Origin: an uncultured Desulfobulbaceae bacterium
GTDB taxonomy: Bacteria; Desulfobacterota; Desulfobulbia; Desulfobulbales; BM004
Direction of reading: 5' to 3'
DNA: 41,235 nt
NCBI GenBank assembly: GCA_947259115.1
Contig: CAMYKS010000010.1
Coordinates: 1-41,235, forward strand
Each line of letters opens with the position of its first letter. Within the stretch, counting starts at the first letter, position 1. Position numbers and translations under genes: made by a program. Under the pieces are notes generated by a model. It did not search any database. It was not told where the DNA came from and was given only the letters and a program-made list of their open reading frames with translations. Positions 17,063 through 24,454 of this stretch are shown piece by piece.

Positions 17063-17665
17063 ATGCTGAAGAAAATTTTCCCTGTTTTTTTTGTGCTTTT
17101 GCTTGCGTTTCTGTGGACTGCAAATTCATTTGCCTGTGTTGGCCGCACCTTATATGTCGGTTCCCTTGATACCACTGAAGACAAAGTGCTGGCCCAGATG
17201 CTTGTTCTGCTTATCAACGAACGCACCGGCACAACCGTTAAAATCCGCTATTTTGACAATAATGAAGCACTGTATAATGCCCTGAAGGAAAATGATGAAG
17301 AAAAACGAGCTGATATCATAGTGGAAAACACCAATGATGCCCTAGCTCTCCTTAAAAAACCCCAACCCGGTGACCTTGACCAGACTTACAGGCAGGTGAA
17401 GGAACTCTACGAGAGTGAACTTGGCCTCATCTGGCTCAACCCCTTTGGTTTCAAGCATGGCACCGGGGATGAGCAACAGACTGTCAGCGCACCACTGGTG
17501 CGGCGAGATGTTCTCACCAACTACCCGCTGCTGCCGCGCGTCCTCAACAAACTTGCAGGCGCCATCAATGACGAAACGTTCTCCACCCTGACCGCTAAAG
17601 TCAAGGACGGCGAGAAGCCTCAAAATGTTTCTAAGGACTTCCTGCGCGCCAAAAAGTTCATCTAG
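17063..17665 (+). CDS. OpuAC-like periplasmic binding protein, short, orphan
   Basis: 200 residues. Signal peptide ~1-24 (ends TANSFA). LYVGSLDTTEDKVLAQMLVLLINE resembles the start of glycine-betaine-binding (OpuAC) domains (VGSKNFTE...). The C-terminus (YPLLPRVLNKLAGAINDETFSTL...VSKDFLRAKKFI) matches the OpuAC end. The middle is shortened: normal family members are about 270-300 residues. No permease or ATPase gene is adjacent, so it may not be part of a transporter. AGAGG eight bases before the ATG supports the start, and an AT-rich stretch with TATAAT at 16986-16991 lies upstream. It may be a sensor-type or truncated binding protein. Confidence 0.78.
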   Translation: MLKKIFPVFFVLLLAFLWTANSFACVGRTLYVGSLDTTEDKVLAQMLVLLINERTGTTVKIRYFDNNEALYNALKENDEEKRADIIVENTNDALALLKKPQPGDLDQTYRQVKELYESELGLIWLNPFGFKHGTGDEQQTVSAPLVRRDVLTNYPLLPRVLNKLAGAINDETFSTLTAKVKDGEKPQNVSKDFLRAKKFI

Positions 17666-17854
17666 TGCTTAGCTGGCACCTGTCCGGAAATCCGAATTAA
17701 AGCAATGCCGGCTGTATATAACCCCCGGACATCCCACGAAATCTACTGTAAAAACAACTCCGAATGAATGATCCTGATGACATGTTTGCCAAAAGGCGTA
17801 ATACTTTTTCTGCACTGGTCATGAATTATTCGGGCTGGTTTTCTTCCCTGTCCT

Positions 17855-18424
17855 ATGCTGCCAGTTAACCATAAAATGTTCCGGAATAGTATTCTCCTTT
17901 CCGCAGTGCTTCTGCTCTGCTGCATCTCACCGGCAGCGGCCCATATTGAAAAGGGGGCCATGCCTGACAGCGTCGCAGAAATGGAATACCGTATTCTGCT
18001 GGAATTTGAACCAAACAACCTGGAAGTACGAAATCAGCTGGGCATGGTTTTATACCGCCAGGAAAAGCTCCATGACGCCGAAAAGGAATTCCTCCATGTC
18101 CTGGAAAAAGCGCCGGAAAACTATGATGCTCTTGATGCTCTTGGCCTGATCAACCTGCAGCGAACCAACTATCATCTTGCACTTGACCTGTTCAAAAAAG
18201 CCATTGCAATCAACCCTGACGATATACTTGTCTATTACCATCTTGGACAGGCATTAGAAAAGCTGGGTGATATTGCTGGGGCGGCTGAAGCTTACAGAAC
18301 CGGTCTTTCCCGGAGAGTTGCCGCAGCCGATAAACAAACTACTGCTGAACAGCGTCAGGTACTGCTTGACGCATTAAGGGATATCCAGGATAAAGCTGTT
18401 AAGACAGAGGACCATAACTCATGA
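17855..18424 (+). CDS. Secreted TPR protein
   Basis: 189 residues with a signal peptide (hydrophobic core SILLSAVLLLCCISPAAA; an alternative ATG at 17876 would give a shorter n-region). Three to four TPR units follow (~40-150), for example VRNQLGMVLYRQEKLHDAEK, YDALDALGLINLQRTNYHLA and ILVYYHLGQALEKLGDIAGA. TPRs make protein-protein contacts. The stop overlaps the start of the PhnD-like gene (ATGA), so the two are translationally coupled and probably work together in the periplasm or at the outer membrane. Function otherwise unknown. Confidence 0.82.
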   Translation: MLPVNHKMFRNSILLSAVLLLCCISPAAAHIEKGAMPDSVAEMEYRILLEFEPNNLEVRNQLGMVLYRQEKLHDAEKEFLHVLEKAPENYDALDALGLINLQRTNYHLALDLFKKAIAINPDDILVYYHLGQALEKLGDIAGAAEAYRTGLSRRVAAADKQTTAEQRQVLLDALRDIQDKAVKTEDHNS

Positions 18425-19338
18425 AAATCATAAAAAACATAATTGCACTCGTTGCACTTGGTTTTGCACTCACGTCCTGCAATGGGCCAACACCGCAGCA
18501 GGGAAACTCTACAAAGGAACTGCCGACCTACCGTATCGGCTACATGATATGTAACAGTGAAAAGGAAACACTCGAACGCTTTGTTCCATTCACCGCCTAT
18601 CTGAGCAGGAAACTGGGCGTAAACTTTGAACCTGTTGCCATTGACACCATCGACTTTACCAAAGAGATGGACAACCTTGATTTCACCCATACCAATTCCC
18701 TCCTCTATATCATCCTTAACCGCTTTCATGGTGTAGACATCCTGGCTGCCGAAAAGAAAGGCTCCCTGGGTGAAAAATCCCAGGGCATAATCATTGCCCG
18801 CAAGGACAGCGGCATTGAGAAGATCGAGGATCTGAAGGGTAAAACCATGATTTTCGGGCCTACCCTGGGCCCGACCGGATTCATGAGCCAGGTCGACCTG
18901 CTGCAGCAGGAAGGCATCGACCCTGACAACGACCTCGCCTTTTATACCATCCCGGCCGGCTCCTTCAAGCATGAAAAAGTCGCCTATGGCGTCCTCTTTG
19001 AACGCTATGATGCAGGAGCCCTGCCCCTCGATGATATTGAAATCATGGCGCATGACGGCCGCATCGATGCAGAGGATTTCTCCATCATTGCCAGGGCGGA
19101 ACCGGTTCCCTACTGCAATTTCGGAGTCAGCCAGAAAACGGATGAATCCTTTGCCAAAAAATTCAAGGACGTGATCCTGTCCATTACTGAGAACGACACG
19201 GTGGAAATTAACGGTGAGACCGTAAAGGTTCTGGACAGAGCCCTGGTTGACGGTTATGTGGATATTACAGATGCTGAATTTGACTCTGTGCGTGAAATGG
19301 CCAAACGCACCAACATGCCGCCGTACCAGAAGTTTTAA
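18421..19338 (+). CDS. PhnD-type substrate-binding lipoprotein, orphan
   Basis: 305 residues. Lipoprotein signal MKIIKNIIALVALGFALTSC (LTSC lipobox). The body is a type-2 periplasmic binding protein of the PhnD/phosphate-phosphonate class: YRIGYMICNSEKETLERFVPF, then LSRKLG, then IEKIEDLKGKTMIFGPTLGPTGF, the usual DLKGK..F....S.SG hinge. No phnC/phnE transport genes are adjacent. It starts in an ATGA overlap with the TPR gene. Orphan PhnD proteins often act as ligand sensors, but no kinase lies beside this copy; a second PhnD (30612-31529) does sit beside one. A perfect 11-copy octamer array begins right after the stop. Confidence 0.85.
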   Translation: MKIIKNIIALVALGFALTSCNGPTPQQGNSTKELPTYRIGYMICNSEKETLERFVPFTAYLSRKLGVNFEPVAIDTIDFTKEMDNLDFTHTNSLLYIILNRFHGVDILAAEKKGSLGEKSQGIIIARKDSGIEKIEDLKGKTMIFGPTLGPTGFMSQVDLLQQEGIDPDNDLAFYTIPAGSFKHEKVAYGVLFERYDAGALPLDDIEIMAHDGRIDAEDFSIIARAEPVPYCNFGVSQKTDESFAKKFKDVILSITENDTVEINGETVKVLDRALVDGYVDITDAEFDSVREMAKRTNMPPYQKF

Positions 19339-19436
19339 GGACCTGAAGGGTTCGAGGGTTCGAGGGTTCGAGGGTTCGAGGGTTCGAGGGTTCGAGGGTT
19401 CGAGGGTTCGAGGGTTCGAGGGTTCGAGGGTTCGAG
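19339..19436 (+). repeat. Octamer array A3: 11 perfect copies of GGTTCGAG
   Basis: Positions 19349-19436 are eleven uninterrupted copies of GGTTCGAG, led in by GGACCTGAA directly after the TAA of the PhnD gene. On the coding strand this gives a GGG run every eight bases. It lacks spacers, so it is not a CRISPR array. Confidence 0.97.
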
Positions 19437-19829
19437 AAAAAAATATTTTGCCGTCTGGCAGTTGTCAACGCTTTTAACGACTCTAAAACGATTTATTTTT
19501 TGTCACAATTCACTCTCACCGTTTCTTCCGTCAGACAAGATAATACGTAAAGTGGCTATATATAATACTCAGCTTATAACTGCTTTTTCCTTGGCTATTA
19601 TTGCCTGAAGAAAGCCTTGTAAGAATGTCGTTGCAAAAAAACTTGGTTATTCCTGGACAGGCAAGGCCTCAAGAGTTTTCTGGCTAAGTTTGATTAATAA
19701 GAAGAATATGTAATAAGGACTTCAACTGTAGGCTACAGGTCTTTGGCATACTTTATTCCAACACTTTCTCTTACCCTTGAAACCTAGAACCCTTGGCCCC
19801 TCGGCCCCTTTTAATCTTGAACCCTTTCT
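19437..19829. other. Convergent intergenic region
   Basis: 393 bases between the 3' ends of the PhnD (+) and MFS (-) genes. Apart from the flanking octamer arrays I see no gene, RNA or strong hairpin. Confidence 0.5.
19771..19826 (-). repeat. Octamer array A4, degenerate
   Basis: Read on the minus strand from just after the MFS stop codon: AAAGGGTTC..., then AAGGGGCC GAGGGGCC AAGGGTTC TAGGTTTC AAGGG. The period is eight bases, in the same AAGGGKNC family as A1, A3 and A5. Confidence 0.75.
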
Positions 19830-21134
19830 TCACCCTTCCTCTTTCACCACCTTCCAGTTGAAGCGAACCTGGTAGCGTTTAATGACAAGCACCACAATGG
19901 CCGCCAGCATGGCGCAGAATGCTACTATGGACATGATCCAGTAAAAGCGGTCAACTCCGTAGTCATCCGCAACGTAGCCGCCAATCGCCGTGGCAATTGA
20001 CCCCATACCGAATATGAGGAAGAAATTAATTCCAAATCCCATGCCCTGGGAGGCCTTTTTCGTATACTTGGCGATGAGGTAGTTATGGGAGGGTTGCCAG
20101 GCGTAGTAAACCAAGCTGAACAGGCAGCCTGCTGCCAACAGCGGCGAATCGGTAAAACGGCTGATACCATACAAGGCAGGGGCAACTATTAAAAATATCA
20201 GCACCGGAAAAAGCTCCGGCACCTTAATCTTGTCGTTCAGGTAGCCTCCGAACCAGGAACCTACCAAGCCCAGCGACAGGACGGCGGTGGTGACAAAACC
20301 GGCCAGCACCACCGGTTCATCACTGCTCGTGATAAAATAGATTTCCCGTTGCAGCAGGGCCGGGAAAAAAGTCAGAGACCCCCGGAATATAAAGCCTGAG
20401 AGGATGCTTCCCATAAAAAGCACGAGCAGGGCGATGGGAATGATGGTCATTGCCTCTGCACCTGCTGCAGCAGATATCCGCGCAGGTGCTGGGGTTTCCG
20501 CCTCCTGTGGGGCAGTTATGTTTTTCGGCCCCATGGGTTTACCGGGCCGGGCAAGCAGGCTTTTGAGGCAAAGATCGGGCTCATCCTCCACCTGTACCCT
20601 CTGCATAATAAAAGCAAAGCCGATGCCGATTATTCCGAATATCAGGTAGCCGGCCCGCCAGGTTTGAAACAGCATCACACTAAACGCTGCCACCATGGGA
20701 GTCATGAACAGGCCTATGTTACCGAAGACTCCGTGGAAACCAAGGGCTTTGCCCCTTGAGGTCATGACCCGCCTGGCGATGAGCGACAACCCTGCCGGAT
20801 GATGGATGGAGGCAAAGATACCCAGAAGTCCGTAGGCCACGGCAAAGCTTGCAATTCCCGGTGACAATCCCACCAGGATCGAAGAGACGGCCATACCGAA
20901 GATGCCCACTGTAAGAATACGCTTTGAGCCGAACCTGTCGGCCAGGTAGCCGGAAGGAAATGATCCCAGGCCGTAGAGGAAGTAGCCGATATTGGCAATG
21001 ATCCCTATATCCAGAAAACTCATGGAGTGCTCTGCGGCAATGACGACAAGCACCGCGGGCAGCAGGGTCATGTAGCTGTGGGTGATGAAATGGGAAAAAC
21101 CTGTCAGCCAGGTAACTTTCTGCTCGTTGGTCAT
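19830..21134 (-). CDS. MFS transporter, fosmidomycin-resistance (FSR)-like
   Basis: 434 residues with about 12 transmembrane helices and a central loop (~190-230) rich in Pro/Ala. MFS motif A is GYLADRFGSKRIL (~63-75). The N-terminal HFITHSYMTLLPAVL and the IHHPAGLSLIARR stretch in helix 4-5 resemble the FSR-like branch. It is an inner-membrane, proton-driven transporter or exporter; the substrate is unknown. Its ATG overlaps the TGA of the upstream beta-helix lipoprotein gene (ATGA), so the two are translationally coupled, an odd pairing of an inner-membrane carrier with an outer-membrane-type lipoprotein. A G-rich octamer array follows the stop. Confidence 0.85.
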   Translation of the reverse strand: MTNEQKVTWLTGFSHFITHSYMTLLPAVLVVIAAEHSMSFLDIGIIANIGYFLYGLGSFPSGYLADRFGSKRILTVGIFGMAVSSILVGLSPGIASFAVAYGLLGIFASIHHPAGLSLIARRVMTSRGKALGFHGVFGNIGLFMTPMVAAFSVMLFQTWRAGYLIFGIIGIGFAFIMQRVQVEDEPDLCLKSLLARPGKPMGPKNITAPQEAETPAPARISAAAGAEAMTIIPIALLVLFMGSILSGFIFRGSLTFFPALLQREIYFITSSDEPVVLAGFVTTAVLSLGLVGSWFGGYLNDKIKVPELFPVLIFLIVAPALYGISRFTDSPLLAAGCLFSLVYYAWQPSHNYLIAKYTKKASQGMGFGINFFLIFGMGSIATAIGGYVADDYGVDRFYWIMSIVAFCAMLAAIVVLVIKRYQVRFNWKVVKEEG

Positions 21135-22132
21135 CGCTTTTGCTTCCAGTCCGCCTGCCGGTCGAGAAAGGGTTCAAACTCAACCCTGCCAAGATCTGGA
21201 TCATCATTTTTATCAAAAATCATGGCCTCGATCTTTTCCCGGTTGATGGTACCGAACCAGTTATTCGATGCATCAATGTCATAATCCTGGGCTTCGGCCA
21301 CACTGATATTGTAGTCAGTATTATCATGTATATTATTGTTTGAAAGAAGAACACCCCTGGCCTGGTAGAGGTAGATCCCTTTTTTATTGCCGCTTATGTC
21401 ATTTTCACTGATATCGGCCCGAACATCCTCCTTGGGGAAAATGCCGAAAAATTTGTTATCACTTATTTCATTATGCATGATGAAGGCATCAGAGTTTCTA
21501 AAACCTATGCCTCCTTTATTGTGGGAAATAACGTTGTTGCTGACCTGGACATTGGAACGTTTACCAAACCACTCCACCCCCGGGGTCTCTTCCTCGCTCT
21601 TAAAACTGATCCCTACACCGTTTTTAACAAACTCACTGTTGCTGATCTGCACTGCAGAGCCATGGGCATGAACCCCGTTATAGGCAAACATGAACTTGCA
21701 GAATTCAATAACGTTGTCCTTGCTGCCGAGAAAATTTACAGCCCCCCAGTCTGCAGGCCGTGCATCTATTTCGGCAGAAGTAAATGTGATCTTATCTTTG
21801 TCCGTGCCTTTAGCGACCAACCTGCCGCGAATAATAAGTTCAGCCTGGGGGTAGTATGGAGAATCGATGTCGAACAGATTTTGATCACTGCTTTCATCAA
21901 TACGCTTGAATTTGACAATGGTTCCAGGAGCGATGGTCAAAGTTACACCCGGCTCCACATAGACATCACCGGCAACCAGGACAATACCGGACCAGGTGGC
22001 ATCCTTGGAAATTGTCAACTTACTCACTTCCGTTACCTGTTGCTTCTGACATGCTGCACCAAGAAGCACAAAAGCTGCACATATAAAAATCCGGCGCACC
22101 GCACCGGATTGCAGAGTTATATTTCTTTTCAT
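21131..22132 (-). CDS. Right-handed beta-helix (NosD-like) lipoprotein
   Basis: 333 residues from ATG 22132, chosen because AAGGA lies seven bases upstream; an in-frame ATG nine codons earlier is less likely. Lipoprotein signal ends in LGAAC. The N-cap ATWSGIVLVAGDVYVEPGVTL, then TIAPGTIVKFKR, beta-helix coils (~130-270: NSEFVKNGVGISF, NNVISHNKGGIGF, NEISDNKFFGIF) and the end signature NNWFG...IFDKNDDPDLGRVEF make it a paralog of 9796-10725 and 25207-27675. It is translationally coupled to the MFS gene. Likely a surface scaffold or glycan-interacting protein; no catalytic residues were identified. Confidence 0.82.
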   Translation of the reverse strand: MKRNITLQSGAVRRIFICAAFVLLGAACQKQQVTEVSKLTISKDATWSGIVLVAGDVYVEPGVTLTIAPGTIVKFKRIDESSDQNLFDIDSPYYPQAELIIRGRLVAKGTDKDKITFTSAEIDARPADWGAVNFLGSKDNVIEFCKFMFAYNGVHAHGSAVQISNSEFVKNGVGISFKSEEETPGVEWFGKRSNVQVSNNVISHNKGGIGFRNSDAFIMHNEISDNKFFGIFPKEDVRADISENDISGNKKGIYLYQARGVLLSNNNIHDNTDYNISVAEAQDYDIDASNNWFGTINREKIEAMIFDKNDDPDLGRVEFEPFLDRQADWKQKR

Positions 22133-22311
22133 TTCTTTTCCTTTATATCGTGCTATCACCCAAGGAAGCCAAAGACCTTATTCTTTACCAACAGCTAGTT
22201 AACAACCACCCCTAAAAAGGGTGGCATAATGGTGACCCTAAAAGGGTTAGCAGATAAGACAAAGTGGAGATTTTTTTCTGTTTTTGCCATTTCACGCCGC
22301 CGAGCACCACA

Positions 22312-22391
22312 GAAACGACCGATAAAGGAGTTTGACCTGTCTGAGCACCCCGCAGTAATGGGGTGCGAGTTTTCAAACTCCCGGTCGTTTC
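22312..22391. repeat. Compound palindrome (three nested stems)
   Basis: Outer arms GAAACGACCG / CGGTCGTTTC, middle arms GGAGTTTGA / TCAAACTCC and inner arms GCACCCC / GGGGTGC pair in order. Only an ATAAA bulge and a short internal loop interrupt them. It could fold as one long hairpin in DNA or RNA. Confidence 0.85.
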
Positions 22392-22396
22392 GAGGA

Positions 22397-22497
22397 GCGC
22401 AGGGAAGTTCTGCATCGCAGAACCAAGTGATTGGCTGCCCTTTTTGGCGCAGGGAAGTTCTGCATCGCAGAACCAAGTGATTGGCTGCCCTTTTTGG
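22397..22497. repeat. 50-bp tandem duplication carrying a hairpin
   Basis: Two identical 50-base units (22397-22446, 22447-22496). Each contains the perfect hairpin GTTCTGC-ATC-GCAGAAC and ends in a TTTTT run, so each resembles a small terminator-like cassette. Confidence 0.9.
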
Positions 22498-22514
22498 TTC
22501 GTTTTTGGGCAAGC

Positions 22515-22637
22515 AAAAATGAACGGATAGTGAATATAAGGTACATTACTTAAAATCTTCTCAATTATTCTCTCACTTAACCGCTTAGCAAAGCTTGGAC
22601 TATCAGCTTAGCTGATGGTTTAAGGGATTAATCAATC
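22515..22637. repeat. ~120-bp dispersed repeat, copy X
   Basis: Degenerate match to 34523-34640, from AAAAATGAA through CACTTAAC, CAAAGCTTGGAC, TTAGCTGATGGTT and GGGATTAATCAAT. This copy contains a perfect ATCAGC-TTA-GCTGAT hairpin and runs into the 3' end of the YedE gene, where it supplies the stop codon context and probably a terminator. Confidence 0.75.
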
Positions 22638-23780
22638 CAACCCGGCCTGGTATTCAGGTGCAATACCATAGCCTCTTTTCCTATTGAGCAAACCGATAAC
22701 AAATAACAAACAAATGCCGACCAGGACCGCTATCTGGGCTGACGGAGGTGTACCGGCCGAGTTACCGCCCAGGTTCCAGTTTTCTACCATTGCCGCGCCG
22801 ACCAGCATGCCCATCACCGTTACCCCGGCATCGTTATCACCCTGGCCTGCAGCCACAAGCTGGCGCAGGGGGCAGCCCCTGATAAGAACGGAACCGAAAC
22901 CAACCATGAGCATACCGAGAAAGGCCCAGCCGTAACTTTCATTTGAACTCGGTTGGCCATGCAGGCCAAAGGAAAACTGGCCGGTGAGAAGACTGGCCAC
23001 CAGGGCAACAGAAAAAAATGTTACAATACTGACGAGCATTCCTGTGGAACGGGGACAGTTCATGACTTCACGGGGGCCCCAGAGAAAGATACGGGCAATA
23101 CCTCCGGTGATGCAGAACTGGGTGCGCTGGGCAATGGCGCCGATGAGCAAACCGACACCCAGTGAGAGAAGAAAGGGAGCATATTGCGCTCCGGATCCTT
23201 TGGTGCTCAGGGTGATAAAGGCGGGCTTTACTACTGCCAACACCAGCAGAAACAGCATAATACCAGGGATAATATAACCGTTGGCCCTTGGAGTCAGTTT
23301 TGAGGAGCCGAGCCGGAAACCGTTTTCCACAAATTCAAGACCTATATAGATACCGGTTGTCAATCCCACAAATCCAACTATGGCGCCGATATCACCGGCA
23401 GCCAGCCGCAGGATCATCTTGACCGGACAGCCTATAAAAACCGAACAACCGATGATAAGCAAAATCCCGATAAGAAAGCGCAGCAGCGGTGAACTGCCGC
23501 CCGTGGAAACAAACTCTCTACGAAGAAGAGAAAGCAGAAATGCACCCAGGACAAAGCCCATGATCTCCGGCCTGAGATACTGCATCCTGATATTATCATG
23601 CAGGCTGAGCGCACCTGCTACATTTTCCAGAAAACAGGAAACACAGAGACCGGTATTCGCAGGATTGCCGAAATAGGAAAGCATCACTGCCCCCAGGCCG
23701 ATAACTGCGCCCATGAGGACAAACTTCTTTTTCCTTGTGACGATGTCGTACAGCAGTCCTTTTTCAGCCTTTTCTTCCAT
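22632..23780 (-). CDS. yedE: YedE-family membrane transporter, selenium-metabolism type
   Basis: 382 residues, about 9-10 transmembrane helices. The family cysteine motifs are present: NPANTGLCVSCFLENVAGAL (~39-58), FIGCPVKMILRLAAGD and IRGCPLRQLVAAGQGD, plus QRTQFCITGG. This is the YeeE/YedE fold; the arrangement matches the long YedE form linked to selenium metabolism and often found with YedF/SelD. Related YeeE proteins import thiosulfate. The role here is therefore uptake of a selenium or sulfur species, not certain. A TPR gene lies 23 bases upstream, probably in the same operon. No selD/selA/yedF gene is visible. No SD is evident before the ATG. Confidence 0.85.
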   Translation of the reverse strand: MEEKAEKGLLYDIVTRKKKFVLMGAVIGLGAVMLSYFGNPANTGLCVSCFLENVAGALSLHDNIRMQYLRPEIMGFVLGAFLLSLLRREFVSTGGSSPLLRFLIGILLIIGCSVFIGCPVKMILRLAAGDIGAIVGFVGLTTGIYIGLEFVENGFRLGSSKLTPRANGYIIPGIMLFLLVLAVVKPAFITLSTKGSGAQYAPFLLSLGVGLLIGAIAQRTQFCITGGIARIFLWGPREVMNCPRSTGMLVSIVTFFSVALVASLLTGQFSFGLHGQPSSNESYGWAFLGMLMVGFGSVLIRGCPLRQLVAAGQGDNDAGVTVMGMLVGAAMVENWNLGGNSAGTPPSAQIAVLVGICLLFVIGLLNRKRGYGIAPEYQAGLD

Positions 23781-23803
23781 AATTGTATTTCTATACTTTC
23801 ATT

Positions 23804-24322
23804 TTAACCGCAGCTGCCGGCTATGCGGCGCAGCATATAGTAAACGGTTTTCCGTTTCTTTCTCAAGTCGTCATTGCCAGGGCGTGTTGCAAGCTCTTTT
23901 TCGATGACAGTCCTGGCTTCCAGTACCGTGGCCTTAATTTTCTTGCCCTGGAAAACCTCTGTTTTCTTGTCAAGAAAATCCCGGTTCAGATCAACCGCAT
24001 TTCTATAGGAATCCATGGCTGCAACAGGGTCCTGATTCCGCAAGGCTATATCACCAATAACCATGTGGGGTGCGCCATCATAGGGGTATTCGCTGATGAG
24101 AACTTTGGCAAGTTCCTGGGCCTTGACAAGATTGTTATTCTCGAGAAGGTCCTGGGCAACCTTGACCTTTTTTTCCAGTTCCGGGTTAAACACCTTCACA
24201 TGCTGCTGCACAGCAAACTGCTCCTGGCTCTGCGTATCATTGGCAGAGACAACAACCAGAAAAGACACCGATACGGCCAGGACAACAATGGCAAATAATG
24301 ATAATTTATCGAGTGTATCCAT
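23804..24322 (-). CDS. Membrane-anchored TPR protein upstream of yedE
   Basis: 172 residues. One N-terminal helix (LSLFAIVVLAVSVSFLVVV, ~7-25) is a signal anchor. The remainder is periplasmic and holds about two TPR units (VKVAQDLLENNNLVKAQELAKVLISEYP and PHMVIGDIALRNQDPVAAMDSYRNA). It ends IAGSCG, so a cysteine sits one residue from the C-terminus, which might take part in thiol or selenium chemistry; that is speculation. It is 23 bases upstream of yedE on the same strand, suggesting joint function. Confidence 0.78.
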   Translation of the reverse strand: MDTLDKLSLFAIVVLAVSVSFLVVVSANDTQSQEQFAVQQHVKVFNPELEKKVKVAQDLLENNNLVKAQELAKVLISEYPYDGAPHMVIGDIALRNQDPVAAMDSYRNAVDLNRDFLDKKTEVFQGKKIKATVLEARTVIEKELATRPGNDDLRKKRKTVYYMLRRIAGSCG

Positions 24323-24410
24323 AATAAGTTTAAAGTGTCTAAAGTTATTAGTGAGCTGAAGTTATAAAAAAACGATCAACAGCCCCTTGAGTTCTTGAAT
24401 TCTTCAGTTT

Positions 24411-24453
24411 TTTACCCTAGAAACCTTGACTCCTTGGCCCCTTGAGCCCTTGT
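24411..24453 (-). repeat. Octamer array A5, degenerate
   Basis: Read on the minus strand, starting two bases after the TGA of the Ig-fold gene: CAAGGGCT CAAGGGGC CAAGGAGT CAAGGTTT CTAGGG. The period is eight bases, as in A1, A3 and A4. Confidence 0.75.
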
Positions 24454-24454
24454 T

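Larger units (their letters stand above)
22133..22631. other. Palindrome-rich intergenic region
   Basis: 499 bases with no convincing gene. Contents in order: hairpins CCACCC...GGGTGG (22206-22224) and ACCCT-AAA-AGGGT (22235-22247), an ~80-base compound palindrome (22312-22391), a 50-base tandem duplication (22397-22497), and one copy of a ~120-base dispersed repeat (22515-22637). Confidence 0.75.

Noticed and set aside
18355..19053. 232-residue minus-strand frame
   Set aside because: Antisense to the PhnD-like lipoprotein gene, whose frame is supported by homology, lipobox and coupled start.
18421..19338. Phosphonate ABC transport operon
   Set aside because: Only the binding protein is present; no ATPase, permease or C-P lyase gene was seen on either side.
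19349..19436. CRISPR array or tRNA T-loop remnants (GGTTCGA)
   Set aside because: There are no spacers, the unit is only eight bases, and no tRNA acceptor or anticodon arms are nearby.
19265..19468. Repetitive peptides (NPRTLEPS or RGFEGSRV repeats) encoded by the octamer array
   Set aside because: They arise because 24 bases equal three octamers. The frames have no start signals and overlap the PhnD gene end.
21473..22198. 241-residue plus-strand frame
   Set aside because: Antisense to the beta-helix lipoprotein, which has a lipobox, SD and paralogs; the reverse frame has no recognisable feature.
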